A stretch of DNA of 64,000 bases from positions 1 to 64,000 of the forward strand of contig JASAMV010005288.1 in NCBI GenBank assembly GCA_030248065.1, written 5' to 3'. Below, piece by piece: positions 10,481 through 22,400 of this stretch. Below the pieces are notes generated by a model. The model was not told the origin of the DNA. It worked only from the letters and a program-made list of their open reading frames with translations, and did not search any database. How positions within the stretch are numbered: position 1 is the stretch's first letter; each line of letters opens with the position of its first letter. Position numbers and translations under genes: made by a program. Source of the DNA: Rhynchonema sp. JSB1_4 (taxonomy: Eukaryota; Nematoda; Chromadorea; Monhysterida; Xyalidae).

Positions 10481-13400
10481 ATGCAAAAGTACCGATCAGC
10501 GGTCCACCGGTCGGTGAATTACGGCCCCGATTTTTTAGGGAAAGGGCCAAACATGCACGGGCCACGACAGCACCACTTGCTCGTCGGGCAGAATTTTCTG
10601 CGAACAATATCGTCGCCATCGGATAAAAGTGGCGTGCAATCGGTGACCGAATTACTCAACAGCACTGACAGACCGGCGTTTGTGTGTAAGTGGAGGGATA
10701 TGGAATGCTGGTTTGACGCGTTTCACTCGTTTTTGTTCACAATCCAAAAGCACCATAACCAGCACAGCTGAGATCTGAATCGGGCCTGTTTTGTGTTTTA
10801 GGTATACGGAGCCTGTAAACTGCCAAAATAAATGTTCGGAAAAATTACCGGTAATTTATTTTTCGAAAAATTGTGTCTTTTCCGTGTTCGGCCAAAATGA
10901 TGAAAAATTTTCTTGAAGGTTCCATACCATATGTGTAGTGACCAAAATCACGGCAATTTATATGTTCCGGAGAAAACGGCTTTTTTAAAAAGGTCGCGTT
11001 CAGCTGTTTTACGCCTTTTTAAAGCGATTGGTTCGAACCCTCAAGAAAATTGTTCGCCATTTTCAGGCCAAACAAATTTTTTCTCGGAAAAATAAATTAC
11101 CGGCAATTTTTTAGGATGATTTACTTTCGAAAATGAACGGGCTCCGGAAAAAATTTTTTTTTCGTTTTTTTGTCGGAATTGGGTTTTTCCAGTTGGTCGC
11201 TAGAATGCGATGTCATAAAATCATTTTAAAAGGGACCAAGTTGACTGAAAAGAGCTCTTTTTCCGTCTTAAAACACACGAGGTACAACGCTTACTGGGTG
11301 ACAAACAAGCAAAAAACGGTCTAAAAAGCAGTGTCGGGCCCAGGCTTTGGCCGTGGTGGGGCTATGAGGAGGGGCTAAATTTTAAATTTTGTCATTTTGT
11401 CCACGTAGAAAGCTACCGGCCATGGGTTGCGGTAGCTATGCTGACTGTGCTGAAGCTACCGTAGTAAAAACCAAACCAACAGTCTACAGCCCACCGTCTC
11501 CGAATTATGTTCCCAAAAACCCTTTTTCCAAAAATATAAATTACTGATCCACCAGTTCTTGTTCTGTTTGTGCAGTGGGCGTGGGGGTTTTCGCCTAGGC
11601 ATAGTGCGTAGGTTTCCGGCTCTCGCCTGGTGCAGTGGGTAGGTTGCCCAAATTGTCACCCAAAAAGCAACATCAGCATATTTGACCACAATGGGCGAAA
11701 AAACGCGCGCTGCGCACGAAATTAGTGTTTGGAGCGCATTTTCATCAACATTAGGACATAGGAATTTTTGATTTCTGGATGACCCCCTGGTGGTACAACC
11801 TCCCCCAAGCTTCGCCAGCAGGTTGCCGCCCAGCTACACCACTGTGCTTAGACCAGCGCGATCGCGCAAGTGCCCACCGATATCGGGTTGTTGTTGTTGT
11901 TCGTAGCCATCGTCTTCTTGCGTCGACGATGGAGGGGCAGACCAGGCAACCTCATCCCGCCAATGATCATCTCTTCGCATCACGTCCCGAATTGATATCG
12001 GGCATGGGGGGCCGGCCGAGTAGGACTTAGTGCTCTAATTACGGGTGACTCATTTGAAAAGAATATAATGCCCCCAAAAATTAGAGGTAATAAACTCCTA
12101 ATTTATTGCAGTGCCCCGTCCGCCATTTCGCAGTGAGGAGTCGCGATCCAAGATGGTCACGTTCGACTTCGTGCCCGCTGTCGTCCCAACGCCGGATGAG
12201 GTTGGTTTATTTTTTTCATTGGAGCCGATCAAGTCAACAACAACAACCCAGATGCAAACTCAAGTTTGGTGGGATCGCTTTGATCAAACAACGTTTGTCT
12301 GATTGATTGATTTTTTGCCAACGTTCGGTTGTCGTGGTCTCATTGTTGACTGAAGATGTCCGACAGATCTTCTGCGGGGCTCTATCGCCACCGCGTCCGG
12401 ATGCGGTCAACGGGATGTATATGGCGATGTCTCGTTCGATACGCATTCACGTCAGCCTGGGGACGCCAGCCACGTCGCTAAATGGTGGTACACGGAAGTG
12501 ACGGACAATCACCAACCCACCATCTGTTCTGGACTGTTGACAATATGGACTGATCCCAATATGCGCCCTCTGAGCCCGACATTTGTCGTTTGACGAGGAC
12601 GAGGATTAATGCATAATTTTCAGTTCTGCTAACATGTCCTGTGATCTGTCCTGATGTCCGTGATCTTTCTCTCTCCTTGGCGCTTTTTGTTGGTTTATAT
12701 TTGCTGTGGTTTTGTTATAATCAGTGTTGTAACTATTTTCATTTCCGTAATTGTCCCACCCGGTCTTGTAACTTTGCTTCTGTCACTAATTTACGTGCAT
12801 GGTTTTATGCGTCACTGAGAGCAATAAACCAACCAACAGATCTTCTGCGCATTTGATCGGGTTACGCCACAGATCGATTGGGCTCGTGGATACGGGTCGG
12901 CTTTTGCAACGAAACAGATGTTCGACCGTGTCAGGCTCGGCGCAGCATCGAGGGCACACGTTTTGTATGTTTGGGTCGATGCGATTGCGATATGAGTTCA
13001 GCATGCGGCAGTGCCCACTGCGTAATTGCGCCAGGGTGCATCTTGTACGCCGATCCAGCGACTCTTCTTCTGGGTTGATGTCGGGTGGTTTGGTGCCCAG
13101 GACCCGATTGACGCTGAGTGCCGCCTTGTCCTGGGAGACGAAGTCGGTGTGGATCGCTTTCAGCGTTTTGCCGTAGTCGTACTTCTTCTTCGTCATTACG
13201 GTGTTGCGTTGTACAACTTCCGCGAATTTGGTCTGAAGAGTAGGTCGACGTTTGGCTTTCGTGTGAGGGTCGGATGTCGCATCGTGGCAGGGATGTTCAC
13301 GAAGTTGCGCTGCCGCCAGGAATTGCGCGCTGACCATGTCGAGATGGCGGTTGACAGTCAGCTGCTTGCACTCTTGTGAAGGTGGTCTGTATTTGACATC

Positions 13401-16400
13401 AGATGACAGCCGGAAATGACCCTCAACGCGGCATTTTGGGCTGGCTGGATGCGGTCAATGCCCTTCTTGTTCGCGGTTGGTTTCCATACCGGCGCGGCGT
13501 AGTTTATTATAGACTTGCTGATGGCATTGAAGGTGACATTGAGGGTCTCCTTGCTTTGCCCCCCGGTAGCGCCCGCCAGCGCCTTTAGGATCGAGGTGGC
13601 CGAATTGCCCGCCGGACTGAATTCCCTTGGCGGTGGAGTCCGATCCCGAGGCCGGGGCAGACACCCACAACCATAGTGGTGGGGGGGGAGGGGAGGGGAG
13701 GCGGGGTGGATTGAAAGAGAAGGGGGGAGGGAAGGGGCCGGGGGCGGGCGGCCGGACTGAAACACAGAGGGGGGGGACGGAGATAGGGAGGCGGAGAGGC
13801 AGGACGCGGCGGGGGGGAGGGGGGGAGGAGGGAGTGGGCGAGTGGGGCGGACACAGCTTCAAGGTCGGTGCCGCTGGCTAGCACAGTGAAGTCGTCTGCG
13901 TAGGACACGACTTTGATGAACGGCGGAGGGGTGGGGATGTCGCGGACGTAAAAGTTGAAGAGGCATGGAGACAGTACTGAGCCTTGTGGGACCCCACTGC
14001 GCACGATGCAGGTGGACGACAGGACCCCGCGGAAGAGCGTTTTGGCCTGTCTGCCTCGGACGTAATTGGCCAGCCATTTCACGAGAACGTTGTCAAGCCC
14101 CGCACGCATGAATTCGACGACAATGAGGTCATGGTCGACACAGTCGAACGCCATCGATAGGTCGATTGCCACCAAGATAGTGTGTCGTGTCGGCTCATCG
14201 TTCATTGCTGTAGCTGCGGCTGTGACGATGGTAGACAGCGCTGTTGTTGTTGAGTGGTTAGCGCGGAAGCCGTGTTGGTGGTCTTCGGGCGGAAGGTAGC
14301 GCAGGATACGCGGCAGGAGACACCGTTCAAGCACCTTCACCGCTGGGCAGAGGAGTGAGATTGGGCGGTATGATTTGGCGTTGTCAGCGGGCTTGTTGGG
14401 TTTTAGTAGGGGGATAATGGTCGCCTGCTTCCAAATGCGGGGAATGATGTTGCGGTTGAGGGAGAGGTTGTAGATGTCTGTGAGGAAGTGTCGAGCGACT
14501 GGGCCAAGATGTTTGATGTGGAGAGCGGAGACGCCATCTGGCCCGCTGGCCCTGGAGTTGCGTGTGTTCTTGATGGCAACGCTGACTTCGGCGAAGGAAA
14601 GCCTGGTCTTGTGGTCGGCTTTTAATCTTCTCACGGCTCTTGTTACTTTTCGGGACAGTCGACTCGATTTGTGTGTGTTGGCTGCGGTGAACTGACGATT
14701 GAATTTGTTGGCGGCTTTCTTGTTTGAGGTGATGTATTTGCCGTTGAAGCAGATTGACTGGTTGTTAGGCGCCTGCGGGGTGCCAGCCAGACGTTTGATG
14801 AGGCGCCACAGTTTGCTGGCGTTGGTGCGATGGCTGAAATCTGCGAGGCTGTCGCGCCATTGTTCGCGATGGTGACGGTTTATGGCCGACGTAATAGCCG
14901 AGTTCAGCGTGGTGATTTCGATGGCGTTTGGGTTGTTTTCTCGCAGTTTGTCACGCTCTTTCATCAGCCCGATTGTTTCTGTGGACAGGCCAGGGATGTA
15001 GTCGCGTCGGCGCCCCGTCGGAATGTGCCTGTTTGACGCCTTGCGAATGGCTGAGCGGAGTGTCTTCTCATCACGATGGGGGTTGCCCGTTGACGTGGCG
15101 GTGGCCAGTTTTTTGTCCACCTCGAGCGTGAAGCCTTCCCAGTCTGCCTTTGCGTAGTTGGTGAAAGTGCGGCGTATGGACGTGATTGTAGTGGAGACCG
15201 TGGGGATTGAGATGAGGATGGGTACGTGGTCTGAGCTCAGCGCAATCTTCGTGCTCCAGTCACAACATGGGAGCAGCGAGTTGGTAGCGAATGTAGCGTC
15301 AGGTGAGGTTGGGTCGCCTGTTGTGGGTATGCGAGTGGGGGAGTAGTCGTTGAGGGCACCGAAGTTCGATGAGTCGATCTCGGAGCTCAATTTAGCTCCC
15401 CGTGAGTCGCTGATCGAGCTGCCCCACATGTCATCGTGCGCATTGATGTCGCCTGCGATGATGGTGTTTTCAAGTGACAGTAGATGCGCGAGGGAGATGT
15501 CACTGTTGCTGTTGCACGAAGATGCCGGAGGGATATAGATGTTGACTATTGAGATGTCGGTGTTGTCCATGTGGATGGTGATTGCTTGTTGTTCGATGTC
15601 GGCAGATTTGGGCTGGGGCAACTGTTTTGTGGAGAAACGTATGGACTCGTGCACACACAGCGCAAGACCGCCCCCGTGTGTGTTGCGGTCGTTTCTGATG
15701 ACTGTGAAGTTGGGGATTGTTGGGGATTTTGAGTCGCGGCCGAGTTTGGTTTCTTGAAGTGCCGCGACTTTGATGTGATTGTTGTGTAAGAAGTTCGACA
15801 GTTCGATGGACTTATTAGATATCCCGTTGATGTTGAGCTGTAGGATCTTGATTTCGCCCGGTGGGTCGGTGCACACGGTTTGGTTGGGTAGCGGCGTCGG
15901 TGTTGGTTTTGTGATGCAAGTCGGACATCGATACTGGCTGTTGTAGTAGTTGATGTCGGACAGTTTGGCACAGTTACGGGCCCGGGAAGCACGTACCCAT
16001 TTGAAGCAGGTGTTGCACAGGACTGAGGCGGTGTTGTTGCGAACTGCGTTGTTGCACACTGCGCAAGGGTACTTCGATGGTGGTCCGGGGTTGGGGTGGA
16101 TGTCGTTGGATATTGACAGGAGTCTGCTGCAGTAGTTGGCATAGTTGTTGTGGCCAAGGTCGAGTAGGGTGTCGACTGGGTGCTCAACGCGGGAACGAGG
16201 CGTCGACTTAGTCGTTCCCGATTCCGAAAACCCGATGACTTGCGCGGTCGGCATCTCCAGTCTGTACGACGGACGTGGACGTCCGGACGTTGGAGATTGT
16301 TCGCCGAATTTTTTGTGCACGGTGGCACACGCAGGTAGACCTCGGGCAGGTTCGGCGTTTGTACCCTTTTGTTTGTTTACGTTTGTCTGATCGCAGCAGT

Positions 16401-19400
16401 TCTAGTGGTGTCTGACTGAATTGCGTTCCGGACGGTGGATTAGTCATATTGACAGCTGATAGACATTTGTAAAATTCATGAAAGGAAAAACTTTTTATTT
16501 TCCAAAACATTTCCGCCAAAAAACAGTTGTATATTTGTAGCGACACAAAAGTGCACTAAGGGCGGACTTAGGTTGAACACGGAACACGGAACACGGAAAT
16601 ATTTCCGTGTTCCGTGTTCCGTGATTTCCGTGTTCCGTGATTTTCAAAATTGTCACGGAACACGGAACACGGAAATATTTCCGTGTTCCGTGATTTTCAA
16701 AATTATCACGGAACACGGAACACGGAAATATTTCCGTGTTCCGTGATTTTCAAAATTTTGTCACGGAACACGGAACACGGAAATATTTCCGTGCACGGAA
16801 ATATTTCCGTGACACGGAAATCCATGAAACTGGTTTGTATGTAAATTATTTCCGTGTTCCGTGTTCAACCTAAGTCCGCCCTAAAAGGACTGTACGTAGG
16901 ACTTGGAAAATTTTTGGATTTTGGATTTGAGAAAATTTTGGACTCGGACAGGCTCGTCGGTCAGAGTTGCAGAAGCATGTTAGATTTTACTTTGTTAGAA
17001 TGTACTCTTCCAGTCGAAGATTGGAAAGCAGAGGTCGCAATCGGGCCGGCCCGGGCCGCGATTTTGGGCGTTTGGCTCGGGCCGGGCCGGAGATTTGGAG
17101 GGTGACCGGGCCGGGCACTCCGGCCCGAAGCTTCTGAAGTGACTTATTTTACTGAAAAAGTAGGGATTTTTTGTCAAAAATAATAAGATTTCTGACGGAT
17201 TCGGCAAGTAAGTGATCAGTATTGTCTATCTAACGACTTTTTCATGGAAAACAATGAATTTTTAAGCAAAAAAACAGGTTAAAAAATCGCAAAATTATGA
17301 CAGAAATTGGGTTACAATCTGAGCCAAAAATTCGGGCCGGGCCAGGTCGGCCAAACCCGGCCCGATTGTGACCTCTGCTGGAAAGCTTCTTCTCAACTTA
17401 CCATACATGACACCGGTCTTCAAGGGTGCCTTTTACCCAATTGTTACAGGACGAAGCGACAGCGTCCGTTGAGCTGGTGTCACCCGAAAATACAGATGAA
17501 GCCGCGATTTCGCCGCGGCCAGACAGTGTACTCGATAAAGGTAAGGTGCTGTGAACAGGGGGTCGTTGATTGCATTGAAGACCACTGGTCTTCATAATGC
17601 AATTTTCAATGCAATCAACCTACACCACTTATCCCTCAGCCTCAATCAACCTCACTCACCCCACCACAAGGAGCGGATGCTTTTTCCTGAGCCTTAGCCT
17701 TCTATCGTCGCCCCGGGTACAGGATTTACAGTGTGTGTCTGGTACATCTGCGAGTTTCACAGCTGTTGTGTGTGATCTAGCGTCGTCGGCGACCGAGCCC
17801 CATTGTCACATCAGTTCTTTCTTTTCTGTGCCAATGGCCAGTATACAGTTGCGTATCTTTGCGAAAGATAGTATTCGGACACGAATGGTTTCTTTAGAAA
17901 CCGTTCTTTCCGAGATATTGTTCGAGCACTGAGCGTGCCCGTGGTCCGACAGAATTTTATGGGACAATGTCCCACCCAAAGAGGCTACAAATGTGCTCTC
18001 AGCGTCAAAAGTGTTGGACCTTTTTTCAGCCTATTTACTATTTTTCTTGAGTTCTGAAAACAATCATGTAGTTTTGATTGTCATGAGAAAATAAAGGTTT
18101 TCTCCGGTGCGCGAGCATCGTCTCTGTTTCCAACCAGTGTCCATGAAGTTGAAATTGCCAGGTCACTATCGTTGTTCACTAGTTTTGCGGAACGCAATTC
18201 ACAAAAACCCATTGTTGGCAGTGCTCTACACGCTCGCCGAATGCGACGCAGCAGTAGTCCGTCCACCCACTGTTCAACCGACCAAAACGCAACTACCCGT
18301 CACCGGATTTCGCAGTTTGTCAGCGCGAATCCGACGGTATTGCTCGTTCGATTCGGCCGTCAAGCACAAGACTCGATCGGTAGATGAGACGGGCAAGGCG
18401 GTCGTCGAGAAACGTCGTGCTTGGTTGGTATGGGAGGGAGGGCAGCGCGAGCTTGTTTGGGATGGCATTGGGAATGGTGGGATTGGATCTGTTGCTGTGA
18501 CTTGGTTTGAAATCAAAATATTTCCACACATTTATTGATGTGACTAATTTCGATCAGTGTGCAAGGTCTTTTCAAGCTCGATGCCGAAATATCGAAAATC
18601 TGTAAAACGCCCCGAAACGCTCCCGCTTTTACTTTTACGTACAATGATTTTCATGGCAGGCACACTTGTGTTTATGATCTACAGTCACAATTCTCCGTAC
18701 CCCATACCAGGGGCCAGGGGGTAACCCCCTCCCCAACGACACCACTGCTCTTGCAATGCTCTGCTGATGATCAACTGATTCCGAAGCTTTCAGATGACTC
18801 ATGTTGTACGTTGCAGACTAAACCACACAAGTACACGTGCATCATTTTGGTCCAGGTACACGCGCGGTCAGAAACGTGCGCAGACGAGTGTGTCGCTGCA
18901 GTCTCACGCGCAATCATCGGTGATGTTGAGTCAAACTGGTGCATCTGTGATCATCGAGGATCCGTCTGTCGAGGAACGGTCCAGCGGCGCTGGTAGGAGC
19001 AAGTTTTTCCTGTAATTTATTCGTTTCGTGGCGCTCACAAAACTGTTGGCTGTAATCTCAGGTGCATTCCAGCGCGTTATTGTTTCAGCCGACTCCGTCT
19101 CAGTTGCGTCCAAGGGCGAGCTGAGATTCGCGCAGTCGCTGCGTCGCATCAATAGCGACAGGTTAGCCATGAAAAGTTGCCACTATTTTGTTGTTTGGTG
19201 GATACCCTCGCTGCGCTTGTGTACACCCCGTCGTGTATGTAGTGCTGTGCATTATTTTTATTCAGTGGTTGTTTTGTGCGTGCCTCGCTGTTATACGTCA
19301 TGGTCTTTATGGATCACGGTCACAGTAGCAGTTTGATGATATCTGGTCTGGTACTTTGGGTAGCATAGCTAAATGAAACACGATTTGCGGTTTATTTGAT

Positions 19401-22400
19401 TTTGCGGGTTAGACTTGTGTATTTTTTCGAAAAAACCGAAGAGTACCTCAGGGAATGCCCATGAACAAAATTTTTGTCTGCGGTTTGAAACAAGCTACAA
19501 ACGCACTCGAAACGTTAAAAGTGGTCATTTTGGACCTTTACAGCCAATTTATACATAACAGTTCCGACAACATAACAGCCTTGCAAAAAAAATTTAAACT
19601 ATTGGGAGAAAAACATTTCTACTCCAAAGCTTTTCACCTGAAATAATTTTGTGAAAGCGGGGGTCCAGGCAGTGGGGGCAGTGCGCCAAACTTGTTCAAC
19701 TTTTCACAGACTCTAGTCGACATTAATCCGATTACAATCCCATTTACAGAACTTTAATTGAAGCACTATCGACCGAGAACAGCGTCGTCAAAGGTACCAA
19801 CTCGGGAAGAAAATAAACTTCGGACCAGCTGCCCGAAAATGACATTTATAGCGTGTGAAGATAGGTCACCAATCTCTTTGTATTCGCTGGGTTACGGTAG
19901 TTTCAGAACTGCACTGGGTATTGGTCGCACAATGACTTTATAAGAATTGGTCAATTTTTTTCCTGATTCGTAAAGAAGGAATGTGACGGGGCATTGACGT
20001 TGCGTTGCGTGATCGCACACAAAGCATGTAGTAAAGAGAATGTTTCGGACCTGCGGCAACGTGGATGATCTGCTAGATTAGGGCTCGCGCGGGAAATTTT
20101 TTTGAAGGACGGGAATAGTTGGGGAAATTTCCCGTTTTCCCCAAGGGTCCGGGAATTCTTGCGGGAAATGGAAGTTTGGAATTTTGAAGGACGGAAAATG
20201 TCGCGGGAAATGGTTTTCAGAATTTTGAAGGACGGGAAATTGCGGGAAATGGCCCATTTCCCGCGGGAAATGCGGGAAAACGGGAAATTTCCCGCGGGAA
20301 ATGGTGATATTTCCAGCAGATTTCCCGCGCAAAACAGAAATTTGCCTTAAATTTCCCGCTGAAAATAGGAATTTCCCGCGGAAAACAAATATTTCCCGTA
20401 AATTTCCCGCCCTAGTTTTTGGTTTGAGAAGTTGCTAGCGCAATAACAGGCCGCCATAAGCGTTCCTTTGATGTTTTAAATAGTGGAGGACAATTGCTGT
20501 TGTCTGTTGATGTAAACTGGCAATGCACTAGAAGGGCACTTGAAAGTGAAGTTGCTCTTTGGAGAATGAACCACAACTGTATAACAGTATTTACCAAGAA
20601 TTCAGGCCTGTTCATGCTGAGACACGTTCAAGCGAGTATTCTAGTTACACACATGTGCCATTAAATCCGTTAATTTCTTGATTGGTCGGTTCAGTGCATG
20701 AGCCGCTAATTGTAAGTTGAAAAATGTAGCCTAAGTCAATTGCTCAGGGTTGTGATTTTCATGAACAGGTCTGAAAAAGACAAAAAGTCTATTTCCAACC
20801 CATACTGAAGAAGAATGGCCAACAAAAGATGGTCTGATCGTTTCGATTTCCCGTTTCCCGCGGGAAATTTCACGGGAATTACTGACGGGAATTCCCGCGC
20901 GGGAAACGGTCGAAGGACGGGAAAAAGCGGGAAATGGCAGATTTCCCGCGGGAAATTTCCCGCGGGAAATTTCCCGCGGGAAATGCCACCATCGAAAATA
21001 TTTCCTGGGAAACGGGGACGGGAAATTTCCCGCAAATTTCCCTCCCTCCCGCGAAATTCCGCGGGAAAAAAATTTCCCGCGCGAGCCCTATGCTAGATTA
21101 TTTTTAGCTGGAAATGTTTTGCGAAAATCACAAATAGCACAGTGGTTAAGAGTGACTGAACTTGAAAATCAGGATTGATTTGATGAATTCGTATATGGCC
21201 ATTGTGCGACCAATAGAAAAATGTTTCACGCGCGCCAACTCAGTGCCAACTCACCATCAGTAGATAAGCGCACCAACATTTGGAACACGCTTGATGACCA
21301 CGCTGGTTTGGGCTGTGCTACCGTAACCCAGCGATTAAAACAGATTGGTGACCTATCTTCACACGCTATGAATGTCGTTTTTGGGCAGCTGGTCCGGAAT
21401 ATTTCATACTTCTGGGTTAGTACCTTTAACTATATCGTTCTCGGTCGATACTGAGACTACCGATTTCATATAAACTGCATTATATTCGCATGAATTGCGA
21501 CAAACGGATCTGAAGTTTTCGGCAAGTTTGGTGACCGGACCTCACTGCCTGGACCCCCGCTTTAACCACAGCGTACTTCTTCGGGCTTCGGAAAAAAACG
21601 GTTTTTCTTCGGTGCGCAGGTAGTATAATGGGGATAATCATCATTGTTTTGTGTGGAGCAAAGTACCCACGCACAGTACCGTGTAGTGCGATGTATCGTT
21701 GTTTTTAGAGTGTGCTTTTTGTGCCCCTATACGCATCAACCGTTGGTCGTCTCAACCTGGCTCTCCTACCGCAAAACCGTCCATCCGCGCAGGTTCATTC
21801 CGCCGTTTTTCTTGACATTCTTGTTTTTGTCATTCAGTTGGTTTGCCGTTCCGGTATTTAGATTTGGCAATTTTTCGATTGGTATCTTTTCGGTTAATTT
21901 ATTTATTTTCCTTTTCCAGCGCTCATCGCGCGCGACACACAAGTTCATCAAGTAGTGACACTCATGGACTGAGACCATTCGAGTTGCATGATGAAGAGGT
22001 GCGTTTTTTCTTTGGGTTTTTTGGAATTGCAAGTGGTTGGATTTCAACGAGGTTGTTTTTGGCTGTTTTGAACGGTCACCGGCAGCAGATACGCAAAGCT
22101 GATCAGAGCACGGTTTGGTGGCTTATCGACAAGAGATTCGGGTTTTCTAAACTTTATGTTGTACAGCTGTAATATTAAATCTATACTACCTAAGCGCGTG
22201 TGTCGTCACTTTTTTTCTGGAACTGGGAACTGACGATTTTCACGTGCAAGATAAATTCAGTGTTCCCTGTTCATGATATGACTGCGCACGTCGGGAACTG
22301 GTGACAAAACAAAAACATTTTCTGCACTCAAGTTTTTGTGACGAAATTTTTTTAGTTTCTTCCAGTTCCCGGTGTGACTACATGCGCCCAAAAGAAAATA

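Larger units (their letters stand above)
12304..16378 (-). mobile_element. Non-LTR retrotransposon, antisense in Cables intron 2
   Basis: A 4.1 kb LINE-like element on the minus strand, flanked by a 13-bp direct repeat ACGTTTGTCTGAT (12291-12303, 16379-16391). This fits target-primed integration of an apparently full-length copy. The 3' end (plus-strand low side) carries GATT repeats in place of poly(A). The order is PHD-like zinc finger, APE-type endonuclease, reverse transcriptase, then a C-terminal CPRC..HLFRC zinc motif. It belongs to the broad CR1/Jockey superclade by gross motif similarity; the clade is not assigned. The coding region is broken (see its CDS entry). The 3' UTR is about 12304-12785. 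Confidence 0.9.
19654..21566. mobile_element. Large imperfect palindrome (family E) hosting two nested elements
   Basis: The left arm 19654-19920 (GCGGGGGTCCAGGCAGTG to GGGTTACGGTAG) and the right arm 21214-21566 are diverged reverse complements. For example, AGATAGGTCACCAATCT pairs with AGATTGGTGACCTATCT. The arms are separated by the family D element 19921-21213. The termini are approximate. It lies in Cables intron 6. Confidence 0.65.

Noticed and set aside
11020..11045. B-box-like GGTTCGAACCC
   Set aside because: No A-box or cloverleaf can be placed upstream at suitable spacing.
12307..12640. Open plus-strand and minus-strand frames between Cables exon 2 and the retrotransposon coding end
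   Set aside because: They fall inside the 3' untranslated part of the retrotransposon as defined by its 13-bp duplication.
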